Assembly: GCF_014201875.1 (NCBI RefSeq)
Contig: NZ_JACHFL010000004.1
Span: 1 to 64,000, forward strand
Direction: 5' to 3'
DNA: 64,000 nucleotides
Source: Deinococcus humi
GTDB taxonomy: Bacteria; Deinococcota; Deinococci; Deinococcales; Deinococcaceae
Below, in pieces: positions 54,941 to 63,431 of the stretch. How positions within the stretch are numbered: the stretch's first letter is position 1; each line of letters begins with the position of its first letter. The position numbers were made by a program, and so were the translations under genes. The notes below the pieces were generated by a model that saw only the letters and a program-made list of their open reading frames with translations, made no database searches and was not told the DNA's origin.

Positions 54941-56092
54941 GTGCAAGAACTCTGGATTCACAATGTCCGGATCGTGACCGAATCCGGTGTGATGGACAAT
55001 GGGGGCGTGCTGGTGCGGGGAGGGCGCCTGGCGCAGGTGGGGACTGGCCCCTGCCCCGGAGAGGCACGGGTCATCGACGGACACGGGCAACTGTTGATTC
55101 CAGGAATGATCGATGTTCATATCCACGGGGCCCTGGGGCACAACATGATGGACGGCACGCGCCGCAGCATCGAGGAGGTCTCCCGGGCCTGCGCGGCGAC
55201 CGGCTGCACGGCGTTCCTGGTCACTTCAGTCAGTTCGACCCTGGATGCGCTGCTGCGGCTGATCGACCGGGTACACGAGGTGGTCGGTCAGGAGCCTGGG
55301 GCCCGGATTGCCGGGATCCACACCGAGGGCCCGTACCTGAATGTCCACCGGAAAGGAATGCAGAATCAGGCCTTTTTACGGCATCCCAGCCTCACGGAAA
55401 TGCAGCAGGTGTTGGACCACGCCGGCCCGCTGCTGAAGATGGTAACCCTGGCGCCGGAGCTCCCTGGGGGCCTAGCGCTCACGAGGGCCCTGGCGAACCA
55501 GGGCGTCATTGTCGCGCTGGCCCATTCGGACGCCACGTACGATCAGGCCACCGCCGCCTTCCGGGAGGGGGCCAGTCACGTTACCCACTGTTTCAACGGT
55601 ATGCGTCCGATTCATCACCGCGAGCCCGGCCTGATCGTGGCCGCCTTTGAACAACCCCAGGTCAGCGTACAGGCCATCGTCGATGGCGTTCACTTACATC
55701 CGGCCATGGTCCGGCTTATGCACCGGGTCAAGGGCCCGGAGCGCATGGTCCTTATCACCGACGCCCTACAGGCCATGGGCATGGGCGACGGGGTATATAC
55801 CTTTGGCGGCCATCAGGTCACGGTGCACGGTGGCGTCGCGCGGCTTGAGGACGGCACGCTCGCGTCCAGTACCGTCAGCCTGAATCAGGCCCTGCGCAAC
55901 ACCACTGAACTTGGCATCGCCCTGACCGACGCGGTTGCCATGGCCGCGACAACGCCAGCTGACCTGCTCGGGCTGCCGCACAAGGGGCGCATTGCAGTCG
56001 GCGCAGACGCCGATCTGGTGCTGCTCGACTCCCAGTTTCAGGTCACGTGGACCATGATTGGTGGAGAGCTGGTGTACGGGGCGATGTCGTGA
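54941..56092 (+). CDS. nagA: N-acetylglucosamine-6-phosphate deacetylase
   Basis: 383 residues from GTG 54941, chosen for AGGAGG six bases upstream. Amidohydrolase fold: metal motif DVHIHGALG, GIHTEGPYLN (catalytic-site Glu), ALAHSDATY, THCFNGMRP and the catalytic Asp in LITDALQAMG. It removes acetate from GlcNAc-6-phosphate in the cytoplasm. A separate glucosamine-6-phosphate deaminase (NagB) and GlcNAc kinase or PTS are not seen in this window. A 124-base spacer from the serine hydrolase leaves room for its own promoter. Confidence 0.92.
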   Translation: MQELWIHNVRIVTESGVMDNGGVLVRGGRLAQVGTGPCPGEARVIDGHGQLLIPGMIDVHIHGALGHNMMDGTRRSIEEVSRACAATGCTAFLVTSVSSTLDALLRLIDRVHEVVGQEPGARIAGIHTEGPYLNVHRKGMQNQAFLRHPSLTEMQQVLDHAGPLLKMVTLAPELPGGLALTRALANQGVIVALAHSDATYDQATAAFREGASHVTHCFNGMRPIHHREPGLIVAAFEQPQVSVQAIVDGVHLHPAMVRLMHRVKGPERMVLITDALQAMGMGDGVYTFGGHQVTVHGGVARLEDGTLASSTVSLNQALRNTTELGIALTDAVAMAATTPADLLGLPHKGRIAVGADADLVLLDSQFQVTWTMIGGELVYGAMS

Positions 56093-56134
56093 ACCGTGTC
56101 AGACGTTTTGACACAAGCGAAGGTCACGGCTGCC

Positions 56135-56371
56135 TTATTCGTCGTCGCGTGGGATTGGGCCGGCCGGGACTTCCGGCGTGCTGGCCCCGATGCCCGTCTG
56201 GCTCAGCCAGGTGCCGGTGGAATTGATGGGCGGCACCACTGCTGCGGCGAGGCCCGGACCCTGCTGTTCAACGGCCGGCGGATTGACACGGTTCTGGCTG
56301 TCGCGCTCGATTTCCTCCACCGATTTGCCGAGAGGCCGGGTGTCTTTGAGGTGGCTTTTCTCGTCACTCAT
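56135..56371 (-). CDS. Small hydrophilic hypothetical protein
   Basis: 78 residues from ATG 56369-56371. It is Pro/Glu/Gln-rich (MSDEKSHLKDTRPLGKSVEE, EVPAGPIPRDDE at the end) and probably disordered. No family known. It follows the oxidoreductase gene at 56455 by 83 bases on the same strand and converges with nagA. Confidence 0.55.
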   Translation of the reverse strand: MSDEKSHLKDTRPLGKSVEEIERDSQNRVNPPAVEQQGPGLAAAVVPPINSTGTWLSQTGIGASTPEVPAGPIPRDDE

Positions 56372-56454
56372 GCTTGATGGTAGGCCGGGTCCGTCTAAGC
56401 TAGGTCTGGATTGGGTGCTGGGGTCTTAACCTGGGCACATCTGGCCACGCTTTG

Positions 56455-57435
56455 TCAGCGGTCCGTCTCAGGTGCTGGCAGCGACACCACCTCCTGCCGC
56501 CGGGCACTGTCGAAGAGGGCGTCCAGAACCGTCGCCTGCGCCAGAGCGTCGGCCAGACCCCAGCGCGGCTCAGCGTTCGCCTGGACCGCATGACCGAAAT
56601 CGGCCACCATAACCTCGTAGGGGTCGCTGGGCGGGTACACGAATCGGCGTTCGCCTACGTCAAGGTGCGCGGTGCGTTTGTGCGGCCCGAACGGGACATC
56701 CATGCTCAAGGTGGTCTTCGATCCCACCAGTTGAAGATGCTGGCCGCCGCTGGCCTCAACGCTGCAATCGAAGTGCGCCGTGAATCCGTCGCCAAAATCC
56801 AGCCAGCCGACCAGGGTGGCGTCGATGCCCAGCCGATCGTGCGCGGCGGCACCGACCCGGACAGGTTCCCGGCCCAGCAGAAGACGCAGCGCGCTGACGC
56901 AATAACAGCCGACGTCGTACAGGGCGCCGCCGCCCTTGTCTGCGTCCCAGCGGTAATCGCCAGGGTTGTTCAGGGTGAAACGGTATCCCGCGCTGGCGGT
57001 GCGCGGGTCTCCCAGCTCACCCGAGGCGATCAGCGCGAGGGCCTCCGCGTACTGGGGGTGGTGCCGGTGCATGAACGCTTCAGCGATGATCCGTCCGGAA
57101 CGCCGCTGCAGCGCCATCAACTGGCGCACCTCGGCGGCATTCAGCATGAATGGTTTTTCGCACAGCACATGTTTTCCCGCTTCCAGGGCGTGGGCACTCC
57201 ACTGAAAATGGAGATGATTGGGAAGCGGATTGTAGACGGCATCGATGTCGGGGGCCTGAAGCAGGGCCTCATAGGTCGAATATGTGCGGGCAAAGCCGTG
57301 CTTGCGGGCGTAGGCCTCTGCGCGGGCGGGATCGCGCGCCGCAACGCCCACCAGTGTATGACCAGCGGCCTGCATGGCGGGCGCCAGTGCGTTGCCGATG
57401 CGGGACGCGCCCAGGAAACCCCAGCGCAAACTCAT
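56455..57435 (-). CDS. Gfo/Idh/MocA family oxidoreductase (first copy)
   Basis: 326 residues from ATG 57433-57435. The N-terminal Rossmann fold has WGFLGASRIGNALAPAM; the family EKP motif is HVLCEKPFML; the active-site region is YDVGCYCVSALRLL. Such enzymes oxidise or reduce sugar ring positions with NAD(P). The type with GxGALYDVGCY resembles xylose/1,5-anhydro or deoxysugar dehydrogenases. It lies 49 bases after a second family member. Neither overlaps the other, unlike the rest of the operon. Confidence 0.92.
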   Translation of the reverse strand: MSLRWGFLGASRIGNALAPAMQAAGHTLVGVAARDPARAEAYARKHGFARTYSTYEALLQAPDIDAVYNPLPNHLHFQWSAHALEAGKHVLCEKPFMLNAAEVRQLMALQRRSGRIIAEAFMHRHHPQYAEALALIASGELGDPRTASAGYRFTLNNPGDYRWDADKGGGALYDVGCYCVSALRLLLGREPVRVGAAAHDRLGIDATLVGWLDFGDGFTAHFDCSVEASGGQHLQLVGSKTTLSMDVPFGPHKRTAHLDVGERRFVYPPSDPYEVMVADFGHAVQANAEPRWGLADALAQATVLDALFDSARRQEVVSLPAPETDR

Positions 57436-57484
57436 GCCTGACCCAGGAGTGGGGGTTGAACCCAACAGTTGAAATCCATCGGCC

Positions 57485-58573
57485 TTACCTCTGCGGGGCC
57501 GGCGCCGCGTTCAGCAGCGGTTCGGGGCGTGTGGCGGTGGTCGTGAGGGTGAGGCTACGGCCAGCCTCGGCACTTTCCAGGGTGCTTTGCATGGCGTCGA
57601 GGACGTGAAGGGCCAGCTGCCCGCTGGCGCGCGGCGCGCGCCCTTCGTGCACGCTGGCAATCAGATCACTCAGGCCCAGACCCCGGCTGTTTTGCGTGTA
57701 GGGGCCTTCGGGGACAAGCTCACGCCACTCCTTGTCCTGGGCGAGCCGCAGCCGCACCGGCCCACCAAAGGTATTGGGGTCGGGTACGCTCAGCGTGCCT
57801 TCACTGCCGTAAATCTCGATCCGCGGCACCTGGGCGTGCCACACGTCGAAGCTGGTGATCAGGGTCGCGGCTGCCCCCGAGGTAAAGCCGAGCAGGGCCG
57901 TCACATGGGTGGGGGTCTGCACCGCAATGCGCTCGCCGTAGCGCCTGGCAGTCGTGATCACGCGTTCCTGGAAGCCGCTGACGGCCTGTCCCGTCACCGT
58001 GCGGACCGGGCCGAGCAGGCTGATCAGGGCCGTCAGGTAATACGGCCCCATGTCAAACAGTGGGCCGGCCCCAGGCTGGTAGAAGAAGTCCGGATTGCCG
58101 TGCCACGCCTCGACCCCGTGGCTCAGCATGAACGCCGTTGCGGCCAGGGGCTGGCCGATCACACCCTGATCAATCAGCTGTCGGCAAGTCTGCAGGCCGC
58201 CCCCCAGGAAGGTATCCGGAGCGCTGCCCAGCCACAGGCCCCGCGCCTCAGCGAGCGTCACCAGCACCAGACCGTCTTCCCTGTTGAGGGCCAGCGGCTT
58301 CTCACCGTACACGTGCTTACCGGCCTCGAGGGCCGCGCGGCTGACCTCGGCGTGCGCGGCCGGGACGGTGAGGTTCAAGACCACGTCCACGTCCGGATGC
58401 GCCAGGAGTTCTTCAGGCGTCAGGACCTGCCGCACGCCGTACTCGTCTGCCCGGCTGCGGGCCCGCTCGGCGGACAGGTCGGCGATGGCCACCACCTCGA
58501 ATGGCGTGACGGCGGCGGCGTTTTTCAGATAGATGCCGCTGATGTCCCCGGCACCGATGATGCCGACCCGCAT
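57485..58573 (-). CDS. Gfo/Idh/MocA family oxidoreductase (second copy)
   Basis: 362 residues from ATG 58571-58573, which overlaps the TGA of the ThuA-like gene by one base. The Rossmann motif is VGIIGAGDISGIYL, the EKP motif HVYGEKPLAL, and the C-terminal half has LFDMGPYYLTALISLLGP. Sequence differs clearly from the first copy, so the two likely work on different steps or positions. The pairing with ThuA is known from ThuAB-like 3-keto-disaccharide metabolism. Confidence 0.92.
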   Translation of the reverse strand: MRVGIIGAGDISGIYLKNAAAVTPFEVVAIADLSAERARSRADEYGVRQVLTPEELLAHPDVDVVLNLTVPAAHAEVSRAALEAGKHVYGEKPLALNREDGLVLVTLAEARGLWLGSAPDTFLGGGLQTCRQLIDQGVIGQPLAATAFMLSHGVEAWHGNPDFFYQPGAGPLFDMGPYYLTALISLLGPVRTVTGQAVSGFQERVITTARRYGERIAVQTPTHVTALLGFTSGAAATLITSFDVWHAQVPRIEIYGSEGTLSVPDPNTFGGPVRLRLAQDKEWRELVPEGPYTQNSRGLGLSDLIASVHEGRAPRASGQLALHVLDAMQSTLESAEAGRSLTLTTTATRPEPLLNAAPAPQR

Positions 58574-59238
58574 CAGCCCAGTCTCCGGGCTGCCCAAAGC
58601 AGCCCCCGCCGGTGCAGTTCGGCAACCGTGGGGTGCGCGAATTCCCGGGGGTCATGGCCGACCGACGAATAGAACACCCGGCCCTTCCCGTACGGGCGGA
58701 CCCAGGCGGCCGGGATGACCGTCCCCTCAATCCACGCCACGTGCTCACCGCCGAAGGTGGTGGTGGCCAGGACCGTGTTGGACGGATCGACATGCATGTA
58801 GTACTGCTCGCTTTCGATCTCGAAGCCGCTCAGGCCGTGCGTGATGGGGTGACTGGTGGCTGTCAGGTCGACCTGGTAACGGCGGATGCCGCCGGGGTGG
58901 GCCACGAACTGCCCGCCCACCATGAACTGGTAATCGGTGTCTTCACGGAACGCGTCGCCCATCCCGCCGTGAAACCCGCCTAGACCTGTGCCGGCCTCCA
59001 CTGCGGCCCGCAGATGTCTGCTCTGGTCGCCGCTCAGGCGACCCATGGTCCAGTTCGGCACGATCAGAGCATAGTCGCGCAGTGTGTCAGCGTCGTCCAG
59101 GATCTCGAGCGTGTCGGCAACGGTGACCTGCAGGCCGGCGCTTTCCAGCATGCCGCAGATGACCTCGGCGAATTGGTGTGGTTGGTGGCCGGGCCAGCCA
59201 CCAGAAACAATCAGGGCGCGGGGGGAGGTCGCAGTCAT
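58573..59238 (-). CDS. ThuA-like protein
   Basis: 221 residues from ATG 59236-59238, with AAGGAG upstream and a 4-nt overlap with the PfkB gene. The ThuA domain, a glutamine-amidotransferase-like fold without the Cys triad, is indicated by ALIVSGGWPGHQPHQFA, GGFHGGMGDAFRED, SHPITHGLSGFEIESEQYY and the end motif GRVFYSSVGHDPREF. In rhizobia ThuA acts with ThuB in trehalose/sucrose catabolism. Here it sits directly before a Gfo/Idh/MocA oxidoreductase, the same partnership. Confidence 0.88.
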   Translation of the reverse strand: MTATSPRALIVSGGWPGHQPHQFAEVICGMLESAGLQVTVADTLEILDDADTLRDYALIVPNWTMGRLSGDQSRHLRAAVEAGTGLGGFHGGMGDAFREDTDYQFMVGGQFVAHPGGIRRYQVDLTATSHPITHGLSGFEIESEQYYMHVDPSNTVLATTTFGGEHVAWIEGTVIPAAWVRPYGKGRVFYSSVGHDPREFAHPTVAELHRRGLLWAARRLG

Positions 59239-60131
59239 GTGCACTCCTTCTGAACAGTGAGAATCTCGGTGAGGGTCGGGGCGTGCGCGCCGGTGCGGGT
59301 GCAGGCGGCCGCCGCACAGGCCAGAGCGAAGGCCAGGCGTTCTGGAGGGGGCACCGGCGGGGCACGCAAGGTGGCGTACAGGAGACCGCCAATGCTGGCG
59401 TCGCCCGCGCCGACGGTATCGGCAACGTGAACAGGGTAACCGGCGTGCCCAACCTCGGCGTCGGGGCCGATCAGGCGCGCGCCCTGCTCACCCAGGGTCA
59501 GCAGAACCGTGGCGGCGGGATTCAGGGCGCGCAGCTGCGCCAGGCCTTCGGCGGGCGTGAGGTGGGGCATCAGGCCGGTGAGGTCGTCTTCCGACACCTT
59601 GATCAGGTTCGCCAGCGCGACATATTCCGCGTAGACCGCGCGGTAGGCATCTGCAAGCTGCGGGCGGTAGTTCGGGTCATAGACGGTCAGCAGGCCGCGG
59701 CGGCGCGCTTCACGCGCCAGGAGCAAGAAGGATGCGCGGGCCGGGTCGCGCACCAGGGTAATGCCGCCAAAGTACGCGGCGCCCGCGCCTGACCAGGCGT
59801 CCGTAGCCAAGCCGCTGAACTGTGAGTCTGCGGCGTTCTCAGCGTAAAAGGCGTACTGGGCAGGGTGGCTGCGGTGAATCACCGACACGGCTGTGGGAGC
59901 ATCGACACGCGGCGTGAAGCGCAGATCGATGCCCTGCCCGCTGCCTTCCTGGGCCAGACGGTCCCCGAAAGGATCGGTGCTGAGTGTGCCGACGAAGGCC
60001 GTGGGCAAACCCAGGGAGGCCAGCACGCGCGCGACGTTCCAGGCGCTGCCGCCGGCGCGGACCTGCCAGCCGTCCTGACCGCCGTTCACAAAGTCCATGA
60101 CGGCGCCGCCACACGCGAGCACCCCGGTCAT
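59235..60131 (-). CDS. PfkB family carbohydrate kinase
   Basis: 298 residues. PfkB features are the glycine pair in RAGGSAWNVARVLASLG (about 26-42) and the C-terminal DTVGAGDASIGG with the catalytic Asp and anion hole. It phosphorylates a sugar or sugar acid using ATP in the cytoplasm. Candidates include ribokinase, fructokinase or 2-keto-3-deoxygluconate kinase types; the operon does not settle this. ATGA overlap with the upstream kinase gene. Confidence 0.9.
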   Translation of the reverse strand: MTGVLACGGAVMDFVNGGQDGWQVRAGGSAWNVARVLASLGLPTAFVGTLSTDPFGDRLAQEGSGQGIDLRFTPRVDAPTAVSVIHRSHPAQYAFYAENAADSQFSGLATDAWSGAGAAYFGGITLVRDPARASFLLLAREARRRGLLTVYDPNYRPQLADAYRAVYAEYVALANLIKVSEDDLTGLMPHLTPAEGLAQLRALNPAATVLLTLGEQGARLIGPDAEVGHAGYPVHVADTVGAGDASIGGLLYATLRAPPVPPPERLAFALACAAAACTRTGAHAPTLTEILTVQKECT

Positions 60132-61423
60132 GCCTTCCCTGCCTGCTGCAGGTGCGAGACCGCGCGCGCCAGAAAATCGGGCGGGCCGAACGAGCCGCTT
60201 TTCAAAACCAACAGCAGGCCCTGATCGGGAGCATAGGTGCTGGGCAGTCCGGGAGAGAGTTCTTCGACGACGACCGTATGCGTGACGCCGAGCGCACGGG
60301 TGAGCGCGGCCGCTGTGTCCCCGCCGAGTGCGATGAGCTTGGCCGTCCCCGTGTGCTGGGCTGCGTCCCGCGCAGCCTGCGCGAGCGTGGTCGAGACGCG
60401 CTGGCTGACCCCCACAGCCGTGAGGCCGAGTGACGCCCCATGCGCATGCGCCGCACGGACCCCCTCGGGCGTGTTGGGTGAACGCAGCAGCACCGTGCCG
60501 CGCATTTCAACGGTGCGGCGCGCCTGAGCGGCGAGTTGCGCGCCCGCGGCGCTCGGGTCAGTCAGGGTCAGGGGCACGTCGAGTTCGTGGACGGTCCCGC
60601 CACTCTCCATGTACCCCTCCACCTGTGCGCGGGTCTGCGGCATGACGGAGGCGGCGATCATGATCACGCGGTGTGGATGGGTCCAGCGCGCGCCATGCAG
60701 CGGCGCAAAGGGGGGCACCGGCGGCCAGACCCCCGGAAGTTCCTCGGCGAGACCGCTGGACCCAAGAAACACCGGCTCATGTGCAAGGGCCCTGGCAAGC
60801 ACCTTCAGATCGTCCTGGGTCTCGGCGTCCGCAAGCAGGTAACCGGAGCGGGGCGGCACGAGGGCGGCGCGCACGGCGTCCGGACCGGCCCGCACGGTCT
60901 CGATAGGCAGGCTGATGACGTGGCGCCCGGTCTGACTTTGCAGATCACGCACGATGCTCCGTTCGCGGCGCGGATGCACCGGATCCTGTCCGAATTCGGT
61001 GTCCGGGAGGGGGACGCCGCGCACAAAGTGTTCGCCGCGCAGCGTCGAGCGGCCGTTCTTGGGAAATGCGGCGATGGCGACGCCGGACTCCAGGCCGAGC
61101 ACCTGCAGCATCGCGTCGAATTCCGCGCCGACATTGCCCCGGAACACCGAGCAGGTCTTCTTCCAGTACGCGCCGCAGCCGGCAGCCTGCAGGGCGCGCG
61201 TCGCCCGAATGACCCGGGCCTGGGCCTGCCGGGACGGCAGAAAGCGCGAGTCGGTATCGATGATCAGGGCGTCGGTGCGTTCCTGCACGAAGCGGGCGCT
61301 GAGGGCTTCCCAGTCGGCGCCCTGGGAAAGGATCCGGACGGCGTAGCCGTGCTTGGCGAGCAGACCGCCGATATCACCGGCACCGGTGATGTCGTCCGCC
61401 ACGATGCCCAGGCGGGGACTCAT
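60128..61423 (-). CDS. Four-carbon acid sugar kinase (OtnK-like)
   Basis: 431 residues from ATG 61421-61423, chosen for its ATGA overlap with the preceding gene. The four-carbon acid sugar kinase family is recognised from LGIVADDITGAGDIGGLLAK, KKTCSVFRGNVGAEFDAML and the nucleotide-binding C-domain text LIALGGDTAAALTRALGV. OtnK phosphorylates 3-oxo-tetronate at position 4. It is directly followed in the operon by PfkB and preceded by a class II aldolase, giving the OtnK-OtnC pair. Confidence 0.9.
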   Translation of the reverse strand: MSPRLGIVADDITGAGDIGGLLAKHGYAVRILSQGADWEALSARFVQERTDALIIDTDSRFLPSRQAQARVIRATRALQAAGCGAYWKKTCSVFRGNVGAEFDAMLQVLGLESGVAIAAFPKNGRSTLRGEHFVRGVPLPDTEFGQDPVHPRRERSIVRDLQSQTGRHVISLPIETVRAGPDAVRAALVPPRSGYLLADAETQDDLKVLARALAHEPVFLGSSGLAEELPGVWPPVPPFAPLHGARWTHPHRVIMIAASVMPQTRAQVEGYMESGGTVHELDVPLTLTDPSAAGAQLAAQARRTVEMRGTVLLRSPNTPEGVRAAHAHGASLGLTAVGVSQRVSTTLAQAARDAAQHTGTAKLIALGGDTAAALTRALGVTHTVVVEELSPGLPSTYAPDQGLLLVLKSGSFGPPDFLARAVSHLQQAGKA

Positions 61424-62112
61424 ACCCATCCCTGCACGTGCGCCAGCAGGCGGGGGCGCTGCTCGCCAGGCGCGATGGGGGCGCCGTGCGCCGCACGCCC
61501 ATTTGCGTCTATCAGCTCGTCGTCGCTGAGCACGCGCGCCTGACCGTGTGAGGCCAGCCATACGCGGACGTTCTGCTCGAGTTCCTCCAGGATGTCGCGC
61601 GCCTCAATCAGGTCGCGTGCGTGGGTGATCACGCCGTGGTTTTGCAGCAGCAGGGCGCCCACGCCGTGGCAGGCGCGGCCAACCGCCTCAGCAAGCGCCA
61701 CGCCGCCGGGGGGAAGGTATGGAAGCAGCGGCACACGGCCCACGCGGGTCACCGCGTAGCTGGAATGCACTGGCAAGACGTTGCCGTGCTCGGTGGGCGC
61801 CGCAAGGCACGACAGCGCCAGCGAGTCGCTGGCGTGCAGGTGCAGCACGGCGTGAACATCTGGCCGCGCGCGGTAGATGGCGGCGTGGAACGCGGCTTCT
61901 TTGGACGGCCTGGGACCGGTCACGGGCAAGCCTTGAAGGTCGCACAACGCAAAATCCTCGGGCAATTGCCGCGCGAAGGCGGTGTTCGTGCCGCTGACCA
62001 GGAAGCCCTCGCCGTACCGGTGACTGAGGTTCCCCCCGGTGGAGGTGGTCAACCCGCGCGCGTACAGGTCCCGCGCCTCAGCCGCGAGGCGGCTCTGGAG
62101 TCCGGCCCTCAT
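61420..62112 (-). CDS. Class II aldolase/adducin family (OtnC/FucA-like)
   Basis: 230 residues from ATG 62110-62112. The zinc-dependent class II aldolase fold is shown by GLTTSTGGNLSHR, the acid SKEAAFHAAIY, the metal HLHASDSLALS and the late LLQNHGVITHARDL. Members include L-fuculose-phosphate aldolase and OtnC, the 3-oxo-tetronate-4-phosphate decarboxylase that yields dihydroxyacetone phosphate. The neighbouring OtnK-like kinase favours the OtnC role. ATGA overlaps on both sides. Confidence 0.88.
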   Translation of the reverse strand: MRAGLQSRLAAEARDLYARGLTTSTGGNLSHRYGEGFLVSGTNTAFARQLPEDFALCDLQGLPVTGPRPSKEAAFHAAIYRARPDVHAVLHLHASDSLALSCLAAPTEHGNVLPVHSSYAVTRVGRVPLLPYLPPGGVALAEAVGRACHGVGALLLQNHGVITHARDLIEARDILEELEQNVRVWLASHGQARVLSDDELIDANGRAAHGAPIAPGEQRPRLLAHVQGWV

Positions 62113-63431
62113 GCCCAGCCCTCGCCGGCGTTGAATACCGGGCACTCGCCGCGCCGCACACATTCGTGCGCATACACGAACATCGCTGCGGACCAGCTCT
62201 GCCCGCGGAAACCGCTGGGCCGCCCGGTAAGGCCGTGATGCCACTCGTTGAAATCCCACTCCAGGCCTGGCGTGCGCGATAGCTGGTCCATCTGCGCGAG
62301 CCGGTCAAGTTGCCAGGCCGCCTCACGCAGCCGTCCAGTCTTGACCAGGGCAGCGACATAGAAGCCGCCAATGAAGGGCCAGATGCCGCCGTTGTGATAG
62401 TGGTTGGGCAGATTGAGGTTGCGCAGGCGGTAGTACTCACGCCAGTCCTTGTCCCCGGGTTGCACCGGTGGGTAGATGGCCTTGACCGGCCACGGTTCGT
62501 TGACACCAGCCGAATGGATGTAATCGAGGATCTTGTGGGCCTGCACGTCCGAGGCGAGCCCAAACAGAATCGCGATAAGGTTTCCGAACGTGTCGAAGCG
62601 GTCCTCGTAGTCTCGGAACGCCATGTACGGCAGGAAGTAGGGGCGTTCCTGTAGCACGAGGGTGGTCAGGCGGACCGGGTACAGCCACTCCTTGCGATGG
62701 CGCTCAATCCAGGCCATGTCCTTGTCGACCTCCGGACCCACCCATAGCAACGTGTTGATCTTGAAGCGGATGTCCTCGGCGCGCGCGCTGTAGACCTCGT
62801 CGCTTTCACCGAGGGCGCCGCTCATGTGCGCCATGGCACGCTGCGCGGCGAACCACAACACATTGGGCCACAGGCTGTTGTAGCGGTTGGCGAACAGGTC
62901 CGCCCAGTCCATCGCCTCATGCACCTCGAGCAGGCCGCACTCGTTGCTGTCCTGGTACTCCAGCCAGGTGTAGGCGCGTTGCAGGTGTGGCCACAGGTCG
63001 CGCAGCCGTCCAGTGTCACCGTCGCTGCGGTGCAGATAGTAGTTGCCGAGAATGAACCACAGGCTGTTGTCAATGCAGCCGGCGTGCGCGCTGTCCACCA
63101 CGACCGTGGGGGCGTCCTCTCCAACGTGGAGCGCGCCGCCGTGCGCAATCAGGGCCGGGTCGGGAATCCCGGTGAAGCCGACGTTGTGCGGAATATTGCC
63201 CAGCCGCGACTGGTACGCCGCGAGCGTGCGGACCGAACGGCGCGCGATCTCCTGACCTTCTCGGCCGGCACACAGCATCAGCCCAAGCGTGCAGATCATG
63301 CTGTCGCGCGCCCAGACCTGCTTGTACGCGGTGCTCGACCCGAGCAGGCCGATGGGGCTGCCGTTCCCGATCACGGCGCGCTCGGCGAGGGGACGGCCAG
63401 TGTCGGCGAGGGTGGCCGCGAGGTCAGTCAT
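62109..63431 (-). CDS. (alpha/alpha)6 glycosidase, GH100/debranching-like
   Basis: 440 residues from ATG 63429-63431 (ATGA overlap with the gene before). Helical-barrel glycosidase text: STAYKQVWARDSMICTLGLM, DNSLWFILGNYYL, and the C-terminal LPNHYHNGGIWPFIGGFYVA plus FNEWHHGLTGRPSGFRGQSW. This resembles neutral invertases (GH100) and amylo-alpha-1,6-glucosidases. Candidate acids are the Asp in WARDSM and the Glu in FNEWHH, not proven. No signal peptide, so it acts inside. Family assignment is moderate. Confidence 0.75.
   Translation of the reverse strand: MTDLAATLADTGRPLAERAVIGNGSPIGLLGSSTAYKQVWARDSMICTLGLMLCAGREGQEIARRSVRTLAAYQSRLGNIPHNVGFTGIPDPALIAHGGALHVGEDAPTVVVDSAHAGCIDNSLWFILGNYYLHRSDGDTGRLRDLWPHLQRAYTWLEYQDSNECGLLEVHEAMDWADLFANRYNSLWPNVLWFAAQRAMAHMSGALGESDEVYSARAEDIRFKINTLLWVGPEVDKDMAWIERHRKEWLYPVRLTTLVLQERPYFLPYMAFRDYEDRFDTFGNLIAILFGLASDVQAHKILDYIHSAGVNEPWPVKAIYPPVQPGDKDWREYYRLRNLNLPNHYHNGGIWPFIGGFYVAALVKTGRLREAAWQLDRLAQMDQLSRTPGLEWDFNEWHHGLTGRPSGFRGQSWSAAMFVYAHECVRRGECPVFNAGEGWA

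Noticed and set aside
57587..58672. 361-codon plus-strand open frame
   Set aside because: Antisense to the second oxidoreductase gene; composition is that of a shadow frame.
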